The notes: generated by a model not told the origin, from the sequence alone. A DNA stretch of 64,000 nt from Chryseobacterium panacisoli (GCF_008274625.1 NZ_VTRU01000008.1:1-64000); one strand, 5' to 3'; numbered from the stretch's first letter, positions 43,584 to 53,409 are shown. Numbers and translations: made by a program.

Positions 43584-44895
43584 AAGGAATTGATATTTTA
43601 AAAGTACTACCCAAATTAAGCTGGCTGGATACCTCTGTTTTGCCACCATAATTGGCAATGATTTTTTTTACGAAATAAAGTCCCAGTCCAAGCCCTTTAC
43701 TGTTATGAATATTGTTATTCTGTATTCTGTAGAATTTTTCAAAAATGTTATTCAGTTCTTTCGTTTCCATGCCCTGGCCGTTGTCAGAAACTTCGATTTC
43801 CAATTGTTGGGAGCTGTTACTGATATTTATTTTTACAACAGATGCCCCATATTTAACACTGTTTTCACAAAGGTTTTTAATGACTGTTTCCATCAGGTTT
43901 CTATCATAAGGAAGCTTCTGAGAGATGGTGTTTTCAAGGTTAAAATCAATACCAGGATAAGTAACTGCGAGATCCTGAATAAAAAAGTTCCAGTCCTCAG
44001 GCTGTATTTCAATCATTTCATCTGGTGTTTCATCTTTATGAAGCTGAAACATCAGACTTTCAAGCCGGGAAATCTGACGGTCAATAAGAGGAAGTGTTTC
44101 CGGATTCCATTCTTTTTTTAATGCTTTGGAAGCTATTTTTAAAGTAGCAATCGGAGTTTTAAACTCATGTGAAATGTTATCCACAATGGTGTGGAGAACT
44201 TCTACCTGCTTCTGCTGCTGGATCAGATTTCTGATTGTGAAAATATAAAGCAGAAGAACTCCGGAAAGAAGTATAACACAACAAATGATCAGTAAAGTAA
44301 GCTCTTTGAAAACAATACTTTTTATATTTTTAATCTCGAAATCTGTCTGGGTTTTGACAAGAAAGGTATTTCTTTTTTCAACCTGACCTATATCCGAATC
44401 ATCTCTTTTGGTGGTTGAGGTTTCCCAGCTTCCATTACTTGCAATACGCGGATTTCTGATCTTATCTTTTGTTTCAAAAATAACAATAGGTTCAGTGATC
44501 ACTTTAGTGCTGTCCGGAAGATGAACAATAGAAAGGTATCTTATTCTTGCAGAAATTTCATACCCGTCTTTTTGGTTGCGGCTGTCGATATAATGAATCA
44601 GCCTTTCTCTGGCGGACTTTCTGTTTTCTATGAAATAATTTAAAAAATCCTTTTTATTGATTTCCTTATTATGATATTGTATAATGATTTCCTGAAGAGA
44701 ATCATCATTCCTTTCTTTGGCTTCTTGGATATCCTCAAGATTGTCTGTGTAATTGGTAAGCCCATCATTCACAGATCTGTAAATATCCCTTTCTTTTACC
44801 TGATAGGTCTTGTACATAAAGTAAACCTGGATTCCCAGTAAAAGTAGGAACAAAGCTGCAAAAACCGAAATCAGAATTTTACTCTTGGCTATCAT
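43573..44895 (-). CDS. Sensor histidine kinase, second system
   Basis: 440 residues. Two membrane spans (~8-28 and ~205-225) bracket a ~175-residue periplasmic domain. H-box IVDNISHEFKTPIAT, N-box METVIKNLCENSVKY, G boxes SDNGQGM and KGLGLGLYFVKK. Same architecture and gene order as the 32917 kinase. It is divergent from a GLPGLI gene; the 115-base gap contains TTAACC repeats. Confidence 0.93.
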   Translation of the reverse strand: MIAKSKILISVFAALFLLLLGIQVYFMYKTYQVKERDIYRSVNDGLTNYTDNLEDIQEAKERNDDSLQEIIIQYHNKEINKKDFLNYFIENRKSARERLIHYIDSRNQKDGYEISARIRYLSIVHLPDSTKVITEPIVIFETKDKIRNPRIASNGSWETSTTKRDDSDIGQVEKRNTFLVKTQTDFEIKNIKSIVFKELTLLIICCVILLSGVLLLYIFTIRNLIQQQKQVEVLHTIVDNISHEFKTPIATLKIASKALKKEWNPETLPLIDRQISRLESLMFQLHKDETPDEMIEIQPEDWNFFIQDLAVTYPGIDFNLENTISQKLPYDRNLMETVIKNLCENSVKYGASVVKINISNSSQQLEIEVSDNGQGMETKELNNIFEKFYRIQNNNIHNSKGLGLGLYFVKKIIANYGGKTEVSSQLNLGSTFKISIPYEN

Positions 44896-44942
44896 TAAAA
44901 CAAAGATAAAACTTTAACATTTTACTGAAATAGTATTTTGGT

Positions 44943-44961
44943 CATTAACCTTTTATTAACC
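44943..44961 (+). promoter_or_regulatory. Two CATTAACC-type repeats, 11-bp period
   Basis: CATTAACC (44943-44950) and TATTAACC (44954-44961). The second copy ends 22 bases before TAATTTTA (44984-44991), a likely -7 box of the GLPGLI gene. Probable response-regulator site in the divergent promoter. Confidence 0.6.
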
Positions 44962-45010
44962 TGGAAATTAGTGTGTTTTTTGGTAATTTTAGAAAATTAA
45001 TAACCATTTA

Positions 45011-45844
45011 ATGAAAAAGATACTTATTCTTCTTATTCTGATGCTTGGGATGCACATTAATGCCCAAACCCATCGCTTTATATATGAACTTCAGTACAGA
45101 TTTGAACCTAACGGGACCAATTATGATAAAGAAGAAATGGTGTTGGATATCAATCCTGATGAAGTGAAGTTTTATGAATTTGAATTTTTAGCAAGTGACT
45201 CTCTGAATATTCTTCACGGAGGAATTTCTTCCCAACATACCAGCCAGTCCGGACAATCTATTATCCGAAAAAGAAATTCCAATAAAAATAAAAACTTTGT
45301 TCAAATCATGATGATGCCTTATTATTATGTTTTTGAAACCGAAGATAATATTCAGTGGAAAATAGAGACTGATACTAAAAAGATCAATAATTATAATTTA
45401 CAAAAAGCAACTGCTGTATTTGGAGGAAGAAGCTGGACCGCTTGGTTTACGCCGGATATCAACATTCCTGAAGGGCCTTATAAATTCAGAGGATTGCCGG
45501 GATTGGTTCTGTATGTGGAAGATGATAAGAAAGATTTTATATATTCTTTCTCCCGAAATAAAAATCTGCCAAAAACATACGATACAAAAAGCTTTCTCGA
45601 AAGACATTATTCACTGGATCCTATTGTCATCGACTTAAAGAAATGGATAAAACTGAACCTGGAGTTTTATAATGATCCATATGCCAGAATGAGAACCGAA
45701 TTTCAACCGGACTGGAATGTCCGCATTAATGGACAGCAAATCAAAAGTAAAGAGGAGTTTGCGGGTTTAACTAAACAAACGCAAATAGACATCAAAAAAT
45801 ATTATAATCCGATTGAACTGGATAAAGCGATTCCTTATCCTTAA
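45011..45844 (+). CDS. GLPGLI family protein
   Basis: 277 residues. Signal peptide (KKILILLILMLGMHINAQ). GLPGLI family of Bacteroidota: motif GPYKFRGLPGLVLYVEDDKKDF near residue 155 and a beta-rich body. These proteins are exported and often encoded next to TonB-linked outer-membrane proteins; no biochemical function is known. Here the next gene is such an outer-membrane protein. Promoter carries the same TTAACC box as that gene, so the pair is probably a regulon of the neighbouring two-component system. Confidence 0.92.
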   Translation: MKKILILLILMLGMHINAQTHRFIYELQYRFEPNGTNYDKEEMVLDINPDEVKFYEFEFLASDSLNILHGGISSQHTSQSGQSIIRKRNSNKNKNFVQIMMMPYYYVFETEDNIQWKIETDTKKINNYNLQKATAVFGGRSWTAWFTPDINIPEGPYKFRGLPGLVLYVEDDKKDFIYSFSRNKNLPKTYDTKSFLERHYSLDPIVIDLKKWIKLNLEFYNDPYARMRTEFQPDWNVRINGQQIKSKEEFAGLTKQTQIDIKKYYNPIELDKAIPYP

Positions 45845-45865
45845 AAAATATACTCTATTGATTTT

Positions 45866-45893
45866 AAACCTGAATTACCGAATTCAGGTTTTC
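45866..45893 (+). terminator. Rho-independent terminator
   Basis: AAACCTGAATT (45866-45876) pairs with AATTCAGGTTT (45881-45891), 4-base loop, followed by T residues. Confidence 0.8.
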
Positions 45894-45910
45894 TTATTTT
45901 AAAGAAAAGA

Positions 45911-45940
45911 CATTAACCTATCATTAACCCATCATTAACC
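45911..45940 (+). promoter_or_regulatory. Three CATTAACC repeats with exact 11-bp period
   Basis: CATTAACC at 45911, 45922 and 45933, separated by 3 bases each. The last copy ends 21 bases before an approximate -7 box near 45962-45969 (GAATTTTG). Direct repeats on one helix face are how OmpR-family dimers bind; two more copies with the same period sit upstream of the GLPGLI gene. Confidence 0.7.
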
Positions 45941-46019
45941 GAAATTCTCCTTTTCAATATAGAATTTTGTACCCATAGAACAGAACAGAAGTTTTGTTTG
46001 AAAGGATAAAAAAATAGCC

Positions 46020-48389
46020 ATGTATAAAATTCTTTTTTTTCTGTGTTTTCCAGTCTTAATTCTTGCCCAGAAACAAAAACTTGGAGGAACAGTTACGAAC
46101 ACTGAAAATGAAAAGCTTTCATCGGTAATAGTAGAACTGTATAATTCTCAGAATGAATTAATCAAAGAATTAAAAACAGATGAGAACGGGAAGTTTATAC
46201 TGGAGGACATCGCAGAACAGAATGTAAAACTGGTTGTTAAAAATCAGGGATACTCTTTATTTGAGACAAAGCTTGATCTGAAAGAATCTGAACTTCTGAA
46301 TATTATCCTTAAAAAAGAATCTCAGGAAATAGAAGGAGTTGTAATGACGAAACGTAAGCCTTTGGTGAAAAGAAAAGTAGACCGCCTGGAATTTAATGTG
46401 GAAAACAGCAATATTTCATCACTCAATGCCTGGGAAATTCTAAAGAATACACCAAGTGTTACCATCAATAATAGTGTGTTGAGCGTAAAAGGAAGCACCG
46501 GAATTCTGGTGACTATTAATGATAAAAAAGTAATGCTGACAGGAGATGAACTCAAAAACCTTCTGGAAAATACGCAGGGAGATGATGTGAAGTCAGTAGA
46601 AGTGATTACCAATCCGCCTGCAAAATATGAGGCCTCCGGAAGTGCAGTCCTGAATATCATTCTGAAAAAGAATAAAATTGAAGGCTACCGCGGGATTCTC
46701 TCATCCAAATATGTACAGACACAATATGCGAAAGGCGTTTTTGGTCTTTCCCAATATTATAAAAAAGATAAACTTTCCATTATGGGAAGCTATTATAGAG
46801 GGCTCGGAACGTACTACCGGGAAGGAACAGACTATGTCAACTATCCGGAAAGCCAGACCCGATGGATCAGTACGATGAACAGGAAGGATAAAAACTATAA
46901 CCAGAATACCCTGAATTTTAATGCGGAATATGAATTGGACAGTCTGACCAATGTAAGCCTCAACTACTCAGGGTATTTTTCTCCAAAATCCTTCGGAACC
47001 TATAATGTTCCTACACTCATCTATAATAATCAGGATATCGCAGAGTCTAATTACACCACGATCAACGATCACCGCTCACGTTCCATTAATAACTCTGTAA
47101 GTTTTCAGATAGACAGAAAGCTGAATAAGAAAAGCAGTCTTTCATGGATCAACTATTTTACCGGAAACAACGCAGATAAATACCAGAATGTAATCACTGA
47201 TCTGAACTTTGCAGGCCAGCCTTCAAAAGAAGATAACTTTCTTACAAAGAACAAGGCCGATGTTCAGCTGTATTCCACCCAATTCGATTATCAATGGAAA
47301 AATGATAAACTGGAGCTGGAGTCCGGGGCAAAATATAGTTTTGTAAAGACCACCAGTACACTTGATTTTTCTGATAACGAAGATGGAATACTGCAATACC
47401 GTCCGGAAAAGAGCAGTATCTTTGATTATAAAGAACATAATTTCGCCCTGTATTCTTCATTAGCCTACAATATTGGAAAATGGAATTTCAAAGGAGGACT
47501 CCGGGCAGAGATGACAGATCTTGAAGGCGTGGTCTCTGAACCTTATGAATTGAATAAAAGCAATTACTGGAAATTCTTTCCCACTTTCTACGCACAATAT
47601 ACCACAGAAAATAAACAGGAATTCGGTTTCTCTTATGGTAAAAGAATCAGCAGGCCTTCCTATTCATGGTTGAATCCTGCAAAGTCTTATTATAATCTGT
47701 TTTCATATTATCAGGGTGATCCAAAGCTAAAAGCAACCATCACTCATAATCTTAATCTTACCTATTCCTGGAAAGACTGGAATCTGGATCTGTATTACCG
47801 GAAAGAAATATATCCGTCTATGGAAATTTCATATCAGGAACCAAGCACCAACAGCCTCATTTATTACTTTACCAATATTGAAAAAGGAGAAGCTTTCGGA
47901 TTGAGTCTGTACAAAAACTTTCAGGTCAAACCATGGTGGAATATCATCATGTCTGAAAACCTTGAACACAATGAAAATTATTTCAAAGGGACTGACGGAA
48001 TGCTGTATAAAAATAAAGTCTGGAACTGGGTATCCAATATCTCAACAAGTTTTACTCTTGATAAAAACAGCGATTGGAAAATGGAAATGGGACACCGTTA
48101 CTATTCTCCCGGAATACAGGGGACTTTTACGATTTCTGCTGTCTGGTCAGCCTATTTTGTAATGAACAGAAAGTTCTTGAATAAAAAACTGGAGGCAAGT
48201 CTTATATTCACTGATATTTTCAGAACAACAGGCCAGAAAGTAAGTACAAAATACGCCAATCAGGATAATTATTTTCTCGACTATACGGATGCTCAGGGCA
48301 TTTCCTTTTCACTGAAATTCAACTTTGGAAATCAGTCTGTGAAAAATGCAAAAACAATAAAGAAAACTGCCGAACAAGATAGGCTGTAG
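46020..48389 (+). CDS. Outer-membrane beta-barrel protein with CarboxypepD_reg domain (TonB-receptor-like)
   Basis: 789 residues. Signal peptide (YKILFFLCFPVLILAQ), then an N-terminal CarboxypepD_reg beta-sandwich (QKLGGTVTNTENEKLSSVIVELYNSQ), a plug-like region (AWEILKNTPSVTINNSVLSVKGSTG...VTINDK), and ~570 residues of alternating barrel strands ending KFNFGNQSVKNAK. It belongs to the outer-membrane beta-barrel family related to TonB-dependent receptors. Ligand unknown; often paired with GLPGLI proteins, as here. TTAACC repeats lie upstream. Confidence 0.92.
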   Translation: MYKILFFLCFPVLILAQKQKLGGTVTNTENEKLSSVIVELYNSQNELIKELKTDENGKFILEDIAEQNVKLVVKNQGYSLFETKLDLKESELLNIILKKESQEIEGVVMTKRKPLVKRKVDRLEFNVENSNISSLNAWEILKNTPSVTINNSVLSVKGSTGILVTINDKKVMLTGDELKNLLENTQGDDVKSVEVITNPPAKYEASGSAVLNIILKKNKIEGYRGILSSKYVQTQYAKGVFGLSQYYKKDKLSIMGSYYRGLGTYYREGTDYVNYPESQTRWISTMNRKDKNYNQNTLNFNAEYELDSLTNVSLNYSGYFSPKSFGTYNVPTLIYNNQDIAESNYTTINDHRSRSINNSVSFQIDRKLNKKSSLSWINYFTGNNADKYQNVITDLNFAGQPSKEDNFLTKNKADVQLYSTQFDYQWKNDKLELESGAKYSFVKTTSTLDFSDNEDGILQYRPEKSSIFDYKEHNFALYSSLAYNIGKWNFKGGLRAEMTDLEGVVSEPYELNKSNYWKFFPTFYAQYTTENKQEFGFSYGKRISRPSYSWLNPAKSYYNLFSYYQGDPKLKATITHNLNLTYSWKDWNLDLYYRKEIYPSMEISYQEPSTNSLIYYFTNIEKGEAFGLSLYKNFQVKPWWNIIMSENLEHNENYFKGTDGMLYKNKVWNWVSNISTSFTLDKNSDWKMEMGHRYYSPGIQGTFTISAVWSAYFVMNRKFLNKKLEASLIFTDIFRTTGQKVSTKYANQDNYFLDYTDAQGISFSLKFNFGNQSVKNAKTIKKTAEQDRL

Positions 48390-48463
48390 AATAATATGGT
48401 GTAAAAATCATTACAATAAGATATTATTATAAAAGAAATAATCTCCTGATGTCACATTTTCGC

Positions 48464-48471
48464 TATTTTTG
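48464..48471 (+). promoter_or_regulatory. -7 box of the second M1 peptidase gene
   Basis: TATTTTTG matches TAnnTTTG, 24 bases before the ATG at 48496. No clear -33 element. Confidence 0.5.
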
Positions 48472-48495
48472 ATACCTATCTTTAAAAAGGTCATT

Positions 48496-50361
48496 ATGAA
48501 GAAAATTTTTTCCGGAATGCTGATGGTTGTTTCCTTACTGCAATTGTCTGCACAGGAACTGTATATGCCAAGGAATATTAAAAAAGCGTATGAAAATGGG
48601 ACCCGTGATATCTCCGGAGCACCAGGTAAAAACTATTGGCAGAATAAAGGAGTATATAATGTGGATGTAAAGGTGGATGCCAATACAAAAATGGTTTCCG
48701 GAAAAGAAACAATTGTCTATACGAACAATAGCCCGGATAGTCTGAATGAGCTGGCCATTCGTTTTGTGAATAACCTTCATAAACCACAGTCGCCAAGATC
48801 AGGATTTGTGTCTAAAGATTTTCTGTCCTCAGGACTTAAGATCAAATCTTTCGTTGTAAACGGTGAAAAATATGATGTCAACAGTGACGATTGGAGTACG
48901 GTTGAAAAAGTAAAATTAAAAACGGCTTTAAAATCTAAATCAAAATCTGAAGTAAAAATTGAATGGGAATATCTGCTTTCTGTGCAAAGTGGGAGAGAAG
49001 GACAGATAGATCCTGAAACATTCTATGTAGCCTATTCTTTTCCAAGAATTTCCGTGTATGATGATTATAACGGATGGGATATGCTTCCACACTCAGACCG
49101 ACAGGAGTTTTATAACGACTTCAATGACTATAGTTTTGCCATCACTGCACCAAAAAATTTTGTAGTCTGGGCAACAGGAGATTTCCTGAATCCGGAAGCT
49201 GTACTGCAGCCGGAATATTTAAAAAGATATAAAGCTTCACTAAAAAGCGATAAAGTAATACATGTTGCCACAGAACAGGAAATGAAGTCGGGTAAAGTAA
49301 CCAAACCCAATAAATGGAATGTCTGGAAGTTTAAAGCCAGCCATATCACAGATTTCTGTTTTGCAATGAGCAACCATTATGTATGGGATGCAGCAAGTGT
49401 TCAGCTGAAATCAAAAAGAGCAAGTGTTCAGGCAGGTTATAAAAATGGTGCTAAAGATTTTGAACACTATGTAGACTGGATGCGTTATAATCTTGATTGG
49501 TTCTCTAAAAACTGGCCGGGAGTAGAATATCCTTATAACGTAATGACTGCTATTCAGGGTTATGCAGACATGGAATATCCAATGATGATCAACGATACCA
49601 GTATTCCTGATGATCTTCAGGATGCAAGGCTGACAGCGGACCATGAAATTGCTCACACCTATTTCCCTTTTTATATGGGAATCAACGAGACGAGATATGC
49701 ATTTATGGATGAAGGCTGGGCAACTACCCTTGAATATCTTATAGGAATTGATGAAAATGGAGAAGCAGCAGCCAAAGAATTTTATAAAAACTTCCGCGTC
49801 AAAAGATGGATCAATGATCCGTCTGCAGAACAGGATCAACCGGTTATTACCATGAGTACACAGGTGAGTGGTTCTGGATACGGAAACAATTCTTATGTAA
49901 AAGCTTCTTTGTCTTATCTGGCTCTTAAAGATTATTTAGGAGACGAACTGTTCAAAAAAGCATTACATCATTATATGGATAACTGGAATGGAAAGCATCC
50001 GGTTCCATGGGATTACTTCAACTCTATGAATACAGGATCAGGAAAAAATCTGAACTGGTTCTTTCAAAATTGGTTTTATACCAATAATTATATCGATTTA
50101 AAAGTAACAGGGTCATCTCAGATTAATGATATGCTTACAATAAATGTAGCAAATGTAGGTGGGTTTGCCATTCCTTTTGATGCTCTATTGACGTATGAAG
50201 ACGGAACTACAGAGAAACTGCATTTCTCTCCTTCTGTTTGGGAAAAAGATCAGAAATTGACTGATCTTGTGATTCCTATTAAGAAGAAAGTAAAATCCGT
50301 AAAACTGGATGGAGATTTATTTATGGATTATACTCCGGAAAATAATCAAAAAAACTTATAA
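48496..50361 (+). CDS. M1 family aminopeptidase, paralogue 2
   Basis: 621 residues from the ATG at 48496, with a signal peptide (KKIFSGMLMVVSLLQLSAQ); the frame from 48469 starts inside the promoter. Zinc site HEIAH (His383, Glu384, His387) and Glu406 in FMDEGWA; GxMEN equivalent reads DMEYP. Similar in size and layout to the 36029 enzyme, so the two are paralogues, but the zinc neighbourhood differs (HEFGH against HEIAH). Predicted exported zinc peptidase. Ends at a bidirectional hairpin. Confidence 0.9.
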   Translation: MKKIFSGMLMVVSLLQLSAQELYMPRNIKKAYENGTRDISGAPGKNYWQNKGVYNVDVKVDANTKMVSGKETIVYTNNSPDSLNELAIRFVNNLHKPQSPRSGFVSKDFLSSGLKIKSFVVNGEKYDVNSDDWSTVEKVKLKTALKSKSKSEVKIEWEYLLSVQSGREGQIDPETFYVAYSFPRISVYDDYNGWDMLPHSDRQEFYNDFNDYSFAITAPKNFVVWATGDFLNPEAVLQPEYLKRYKASLKSDKVIHVATEQEMKSGKVTKPNKWNVWKFKASHITDFCFAMSNHYVWDAASVQLKSKRASVQAGYKNGAKDFEHYVDWMRYNLDWFSKNWPGVEYPYNVMTAIQGYADMEYPMMINDTSIPDDLQDARLTADHEIAHTYFPFYMGINETRYAFMDEGWATTLEYLIGIDENGEAAAKEFYKNFRVKRWINDPSAEQDQPVITMSTQVSGSGYGNNSYVKASLSYLALKDYLGDELFKKALHHYMDNWNGKHPVPWDYFNSMNTGSGKNLNWFFQNWFYTNNYIDLKVTGSSQINDMLTINVANVGGFAIPFDALLTYEDGTTEKLHFSPSVWEKDQKLTDLVIPIKKKVKSVKLDGDLFMDYTPENNQKNL

Positions 50362-50365
50362 AGTA

Positions 50366-50392
50366 AAAGCCTTCAGATTCTGAAGGCTTTCG
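50366..50392. terminator. Bidirectional terminator
   Basis: AAAGCCTTCAG (50366-50376) pairs with CTGAAGGCTTT (50380-50390), shared by the convergent M1 (+) and PAP2 (-) genes. Confidence 0.85.
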
Positions 50393-50396
50393 TATT

Positions 50397-51809
50397 CTAA
50401 AAATAGGCAGTCAATCTTAACCCTAATGTAATATAATTGATTTTTTCTTTAGCAATCAGGTGGTTGAGTTCCTGGTCCAGCTCAGCACTTTCCTTGATCT
50501 CATCGCTGAAGTAATACCGGATCGTAGAGTTGATCTGATTGTAATCTGTATAGAAAGTGAGTCCCAATCCCGGATTAAACTTGTAGGTCATAGCAGCCCC
50601 TGTATTCCAGCGAAAAGCAGGCTTGGGCTTATATCGGGCTATCTGAAGTTCGTGATTCGGAGCATCTACATCGCTTCCTTTTACAAATACTTTTCCACTG
50701 GCAGTAGCTGCATAGCCTCCGGTTACCTTTAAAGTAAGCTGCCATTTATCTGAGAATTCATGAGAAAAATAAGGTCCGATGCCTGCTGCCAGGAAGCCCA
50801 GGGATTGTGTTTTAATCTCATGATCTCCAAAATCCTGCCCGTCATCAAATGTTATTCTTTGAGATTTAATAGGGAAGCTGCTGAAGGTTACATCGGCACC
50901 CACACCCCATTTTTTTGAAAAGAAATAAGCACCTTCCAATCCGCCCTCAAAACCGATTTGTTTTTTATCATCCAGTTCAGATTCCCTCAGGAAATTGGTT
51001 GTACCCAATGCGGTACCCATCTTCAGGGAAAGGAAAGACGGATAATCGTTTCCCTCTATTCTGGATAAGATACTTAAATTATCTCCTTTATTCTTATAAA
51101 TTTTATCAATAAAAAAATACCCGAGTTCTGTTGATATAATTCCGATACCAGCTCCGGCAAGAATATCCGGAACCCAGTGTCTGTTATTTAGATTTCGGCC
51201 AAGCCCTGTAATAGCGGCAGAACCATATCCTGCAATACTGTAGGCTGGGTTTACCATACCATATTCTTTGTGCAGAAAACTTGCATTGGTAAAAGCCATT
51301 GCAGCGTGTCCTGATGGGAATGAATTGTTTTTGGATCCATCCGGACGCTCAACTTTTGCAGTATATTTAATAGAATTGACTAAAATAGCCATGATAGCTA
51401 AGCTTGTACCATAAGATAAAGTTGCTCGCCCAAGATTATTCCTTCCTTTTACGCCTGCTAATTTTAATCCATAAACAGCAACCGCAGGAGCGTATTGAAG
51501 ATAATCATCATATTTAACTTTGAAGTTGGGAAGGTATCGGTTTCTTACCTCGCGGATATTCTCCTTTTCTCCCCATGTAGAAGCCGCAGCCGTAAAAAGA
51601 AGAGCAGGAGCCACTGATTTTTTCACCCATTCCCTTTTGAAAAAAGGAGTTTTCTCCCGAAATATACAACCAGAAGAGTTGATAAGTACAATGTCTTCTC
51701 TGAGATTTCTGGATGGGACAGTATCCTGTGTTTTAATTTGGGTAGTATCTTGTGCTTTTATACAGTAAAGATGCAATAGTATTCCTGATGCTAATGCCAG
51801 TTTTTTCAT
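50397..51809 (-). CDS. PAP2 phosphatase fused to an outer-membrane-like domain
   Basis: 470 residues. Signal peptide (KKLALASGILLHLYCIKAQ). The PAP2 triad is complete: KYTAKVERPDG near residue 150, SFPSGHAAMAF, and GRNLNNRHWVPDILAGAGIG near 205. It removes phosphate from lipid or sugar phosphates, probably on lipid A or undecaprenyl pyrophosphate in the periplasm. The C-terminal ~230 residues are beta-rich (YFFSKKWGVGADVTFSSF...YKPKPAFRWNTGAAMTYKF) and look like an outer-membrane barrel, an arrangement seen in Bacteroidota. Monocistronic. Confidence 0.85.
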   Translation of the reverse strand: MKKLALASGILLHLYCIKAQDTTQIKTQDTVPSRNLREDIVLINSSGCIFREKTPFFKREWVKKSVAPALLFTAAASTWGEKENIREVRNRYLPNFKVKYDDYLQYAPAVAVYGLKLAGVKGRNNLGRATLSYGTSLAIMAILVNSIKYTAKVERPDGSKNNSFPSGHAAMAFTNASFLHKEYGMVNPAYSIAGYGSAAITGLGRNLNNRHWVPDILAGAGIGIISTELGYFFIDKIYKNKGDNLSILSRIEGNDYPSFLSLKMGTALGTTNFLRESELDDKKQIGFEGGLEGAYFFSKKWGVGADVTFSSFPIKSQRITFDDGQDFGDHEIKTQSLGFLAAGIGPYFSHEFSDKWQLTLKVTGGYAATASGKVFVKGSDVDAPNHELQIARYKPKPAFRWNTGAAMTYKFNPGLGLTFYTDYNQINSTIRYYFSDEIKESAELDQELNHLIAKEKINYITLGLRLTAYF

Positions 51810-51848
51810 CGTAGTGGTGCTGAAATTTAAGTTGTATAAAATTATTAA

Positions 51849-51878
51849 AAAAATCTATCCCAAAAATTGAGATAGACT
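51849..51878 (-). terminator. Terminator of M43 protease 1
   Basis: ATCTATCCC region (51853-51861) pairs with GAGATAGA (51870-51877); similar in sequence to the hairpin after the second M43 gene. Confidence 0.6.
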
Positions 51879-51915
51879 ATTTTAATAATTTTATAATATT
51901 TCAACTATGTGTTGA

Positions 51916-52929
51916 TTATCTTAAGCCAGATCTTGGTCCGGATGCTGCTACTACAGCCTGCATTCTTGTTTTTTGATTAGCAGAGAACATAACCATAGAT
52001 TTATCATCTACGTAATCCATATAATTCATAAACATCTGAGAACGGCTTACCCCTCCACAAACTCTGTTTAGAGGATAGGTAGGATTTCCGTAGTTAGGGC
52101 CAGGAGATGTAGGCGTGTCATTAGAGTAATCTGTTTGGCACCCTGTATCAGATGATCCCCAAAGGTGTGGTAAGTTTAGATAGTGTCCTACTTCATGTGT
52201 TACTGTTCTTCCTAGGTTGAACGGAGCAGAAGCACCTGTTTTTCCTATATACTGATATCCTATAACAAGGCCATCATACCATTGTCCCGCATTTTCCGGG
52301 TAATAAGCATAGCCTAAAGTTCCAGGTTGGTTATTCTCGTCAAGTATTGAATTTACAACCCATATGTTCATATTTTTATTTACATCGGTAGCATCAATAC
52401 CACCAGTGCTTGCCTTTTTCATTTGCTCAAGATCAGATCTCCAGCCTGTTTTTGTACTCTGTTTACGGTTGGTAGCCACTAGTTTGAAACGGATTTTTAC
52501 ATCGCCTGCTGCTGAAGGCTGAAATGCCGAAGGAATTTTATTAATGTCAGAATTGGTAGCACCATAATCAGCATTCAGTACGGCAATTTGTTCTGCGATC
52601 CTTGCATCGGAAACATTTTGAGCGGAAGTGTTGTAAATTACATTGAAGACTACCGGAATCTCAACAGTTCCATCTGCCAGCACTTTTCCCAATTTAAGGT
52701 TTTCAGTAAATTTTTCAGTACCGAATTCAATGTCAGCCATTTTTTGCTTTAATGCAGGGTTTTTCAGAAGCATTGCTTGTCTTATTCCCTCTGAAGGGCA
52801 GCTTCTTTTAAGAGCGCTTGGAGCGGAGGTTTCCTGATCCAGCGGCGTTTCATTTTGATTACTTAAGTTGTCGGTGTTACACGCCGACATAAAGCCCAGA
52901 ACAAGGGCTCCCAATAGGATTTTTTTCAT
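51916..52929 (-). CDS. M43 family zinc metalloprotease lipoprotein, copy 1
   Basis: 337 residues. Lipobox MSAC near residue 16, then a pro-like segment. Metzincin zinc motif THEVGHYLNLPHLWG (HExxHxxxxxH) and Met-turn MFMNYMDY downstream, with paired Cys residues as in cytophagalysin/pappalysin (M43) enzymes. It should hydrolyse peptide bonds at the cell surface after signal cleavage. The neighbouring copy at 53438 has the same length, so they are tandem paralogues; their upstream regions are also similar. Confidence 0.9.
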   Translation of the reverse strand: MKKILLGALVLGFMSACNTDNLSNQNETPLDQETSAPSALKRSCPSEGIRQAMLLKNPALKQKMADIEFGTEKFTENLKLGKVLADGTVEIPVVFNVIYNTSAQNVSDARIAEQIAVLNADYGATNSDINKIPSAFQPSAAGDVKIRFKLVATNRKQSTKTGWRSDLEQMKKASTGGIDATDVNKNMNIWVVNSILDENNQPGTLGYAYYPENAGQWYDGLVIGYQYIGKTGASAPFNLGRTVTHEVGHYLNLPHLWGSSDTGCQTDYSNDTPTSPGPNYGNPTYPLNRVCGGVSRSQMFMNYMDYVDDKSMVMFSANQKTRMQAVVAASGPRSGLR

Positions 52930-52958
52930 ATCGTTATAATATAATTTGGTTGAGGTTG

Positions 52959-52990
52959 TGAAATTATATTATTTGAAATTGATATGCAAA
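52959..52990 (-). promoter_or_regulatory. Promoter of M43 copy 1
   Basis: Minus strand: TTTGCATATCAATT at 52990-52977 includes the -33 TTTG; 20-base spacer; -7 TAATTTCA (52966-52959), two changes from consensus. The whole block is conserved in front of copy 2. Confidence 0.55.
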
Positions 52991-53378
52991 TAATTTTGTA
53001 AAATATTTAACAAATGTTTATTTAATGAGTGTTTTGGTTGTGTTTATCGTAACTTAATATGAGTTTTATTGAGTTTTAATTAATTTAAATGATTTGTTTT
53101 ATATTTCACGCTTAAGTGTGTTTTTGGATGTAAATAATTTTATACTCTATATGATTTGTAGGATATTTTTCGTAAAAAAATTAAGCAATTAAATACCTTA
53201 AAAAATATAATTAAAGTCATATGTTTCTTGTATTATTCTTATTTTAAGTCTTTTTTACTGAATTATTTATTTTTAAATGAAATAATGTAAGGTTATTTCA
53301 GGTTTTTTTATGTGAATAATTTGCCTGAGCTAATACATAGAACAGAATTCCAGGATTTAATCCAGAAAAAGATATAAA

Positions 53379-53409
53379 AAAATCTATCCCGTTTTGTGGG
53401 ATAGATTTT
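53379..53409 (-). terminator. Terminator of M43 protease 2
   Basis: AAAATCTATCCC (53379-53390) pairs perfectly with GGGATAGATTTT (53398-53409). Confidence 0.85.

Noticed and set aside
43705-44121. 138-residue frame antisense to the histidine kinase
   Set aside because: Shadow of the kinase gene with no supporting signal.
49411-49839. 142-residue frame antisense to the M1 peptidase
   Set aside because: Shadow frame; the sense gene has the zinc motif and signal peptide.
51849-51878. Hairpin as a regulatory element rather than terminator
   Set aside because: Position directly downstream of the M43 stop and likeness to the hairpin after the second copy favour a terminator.
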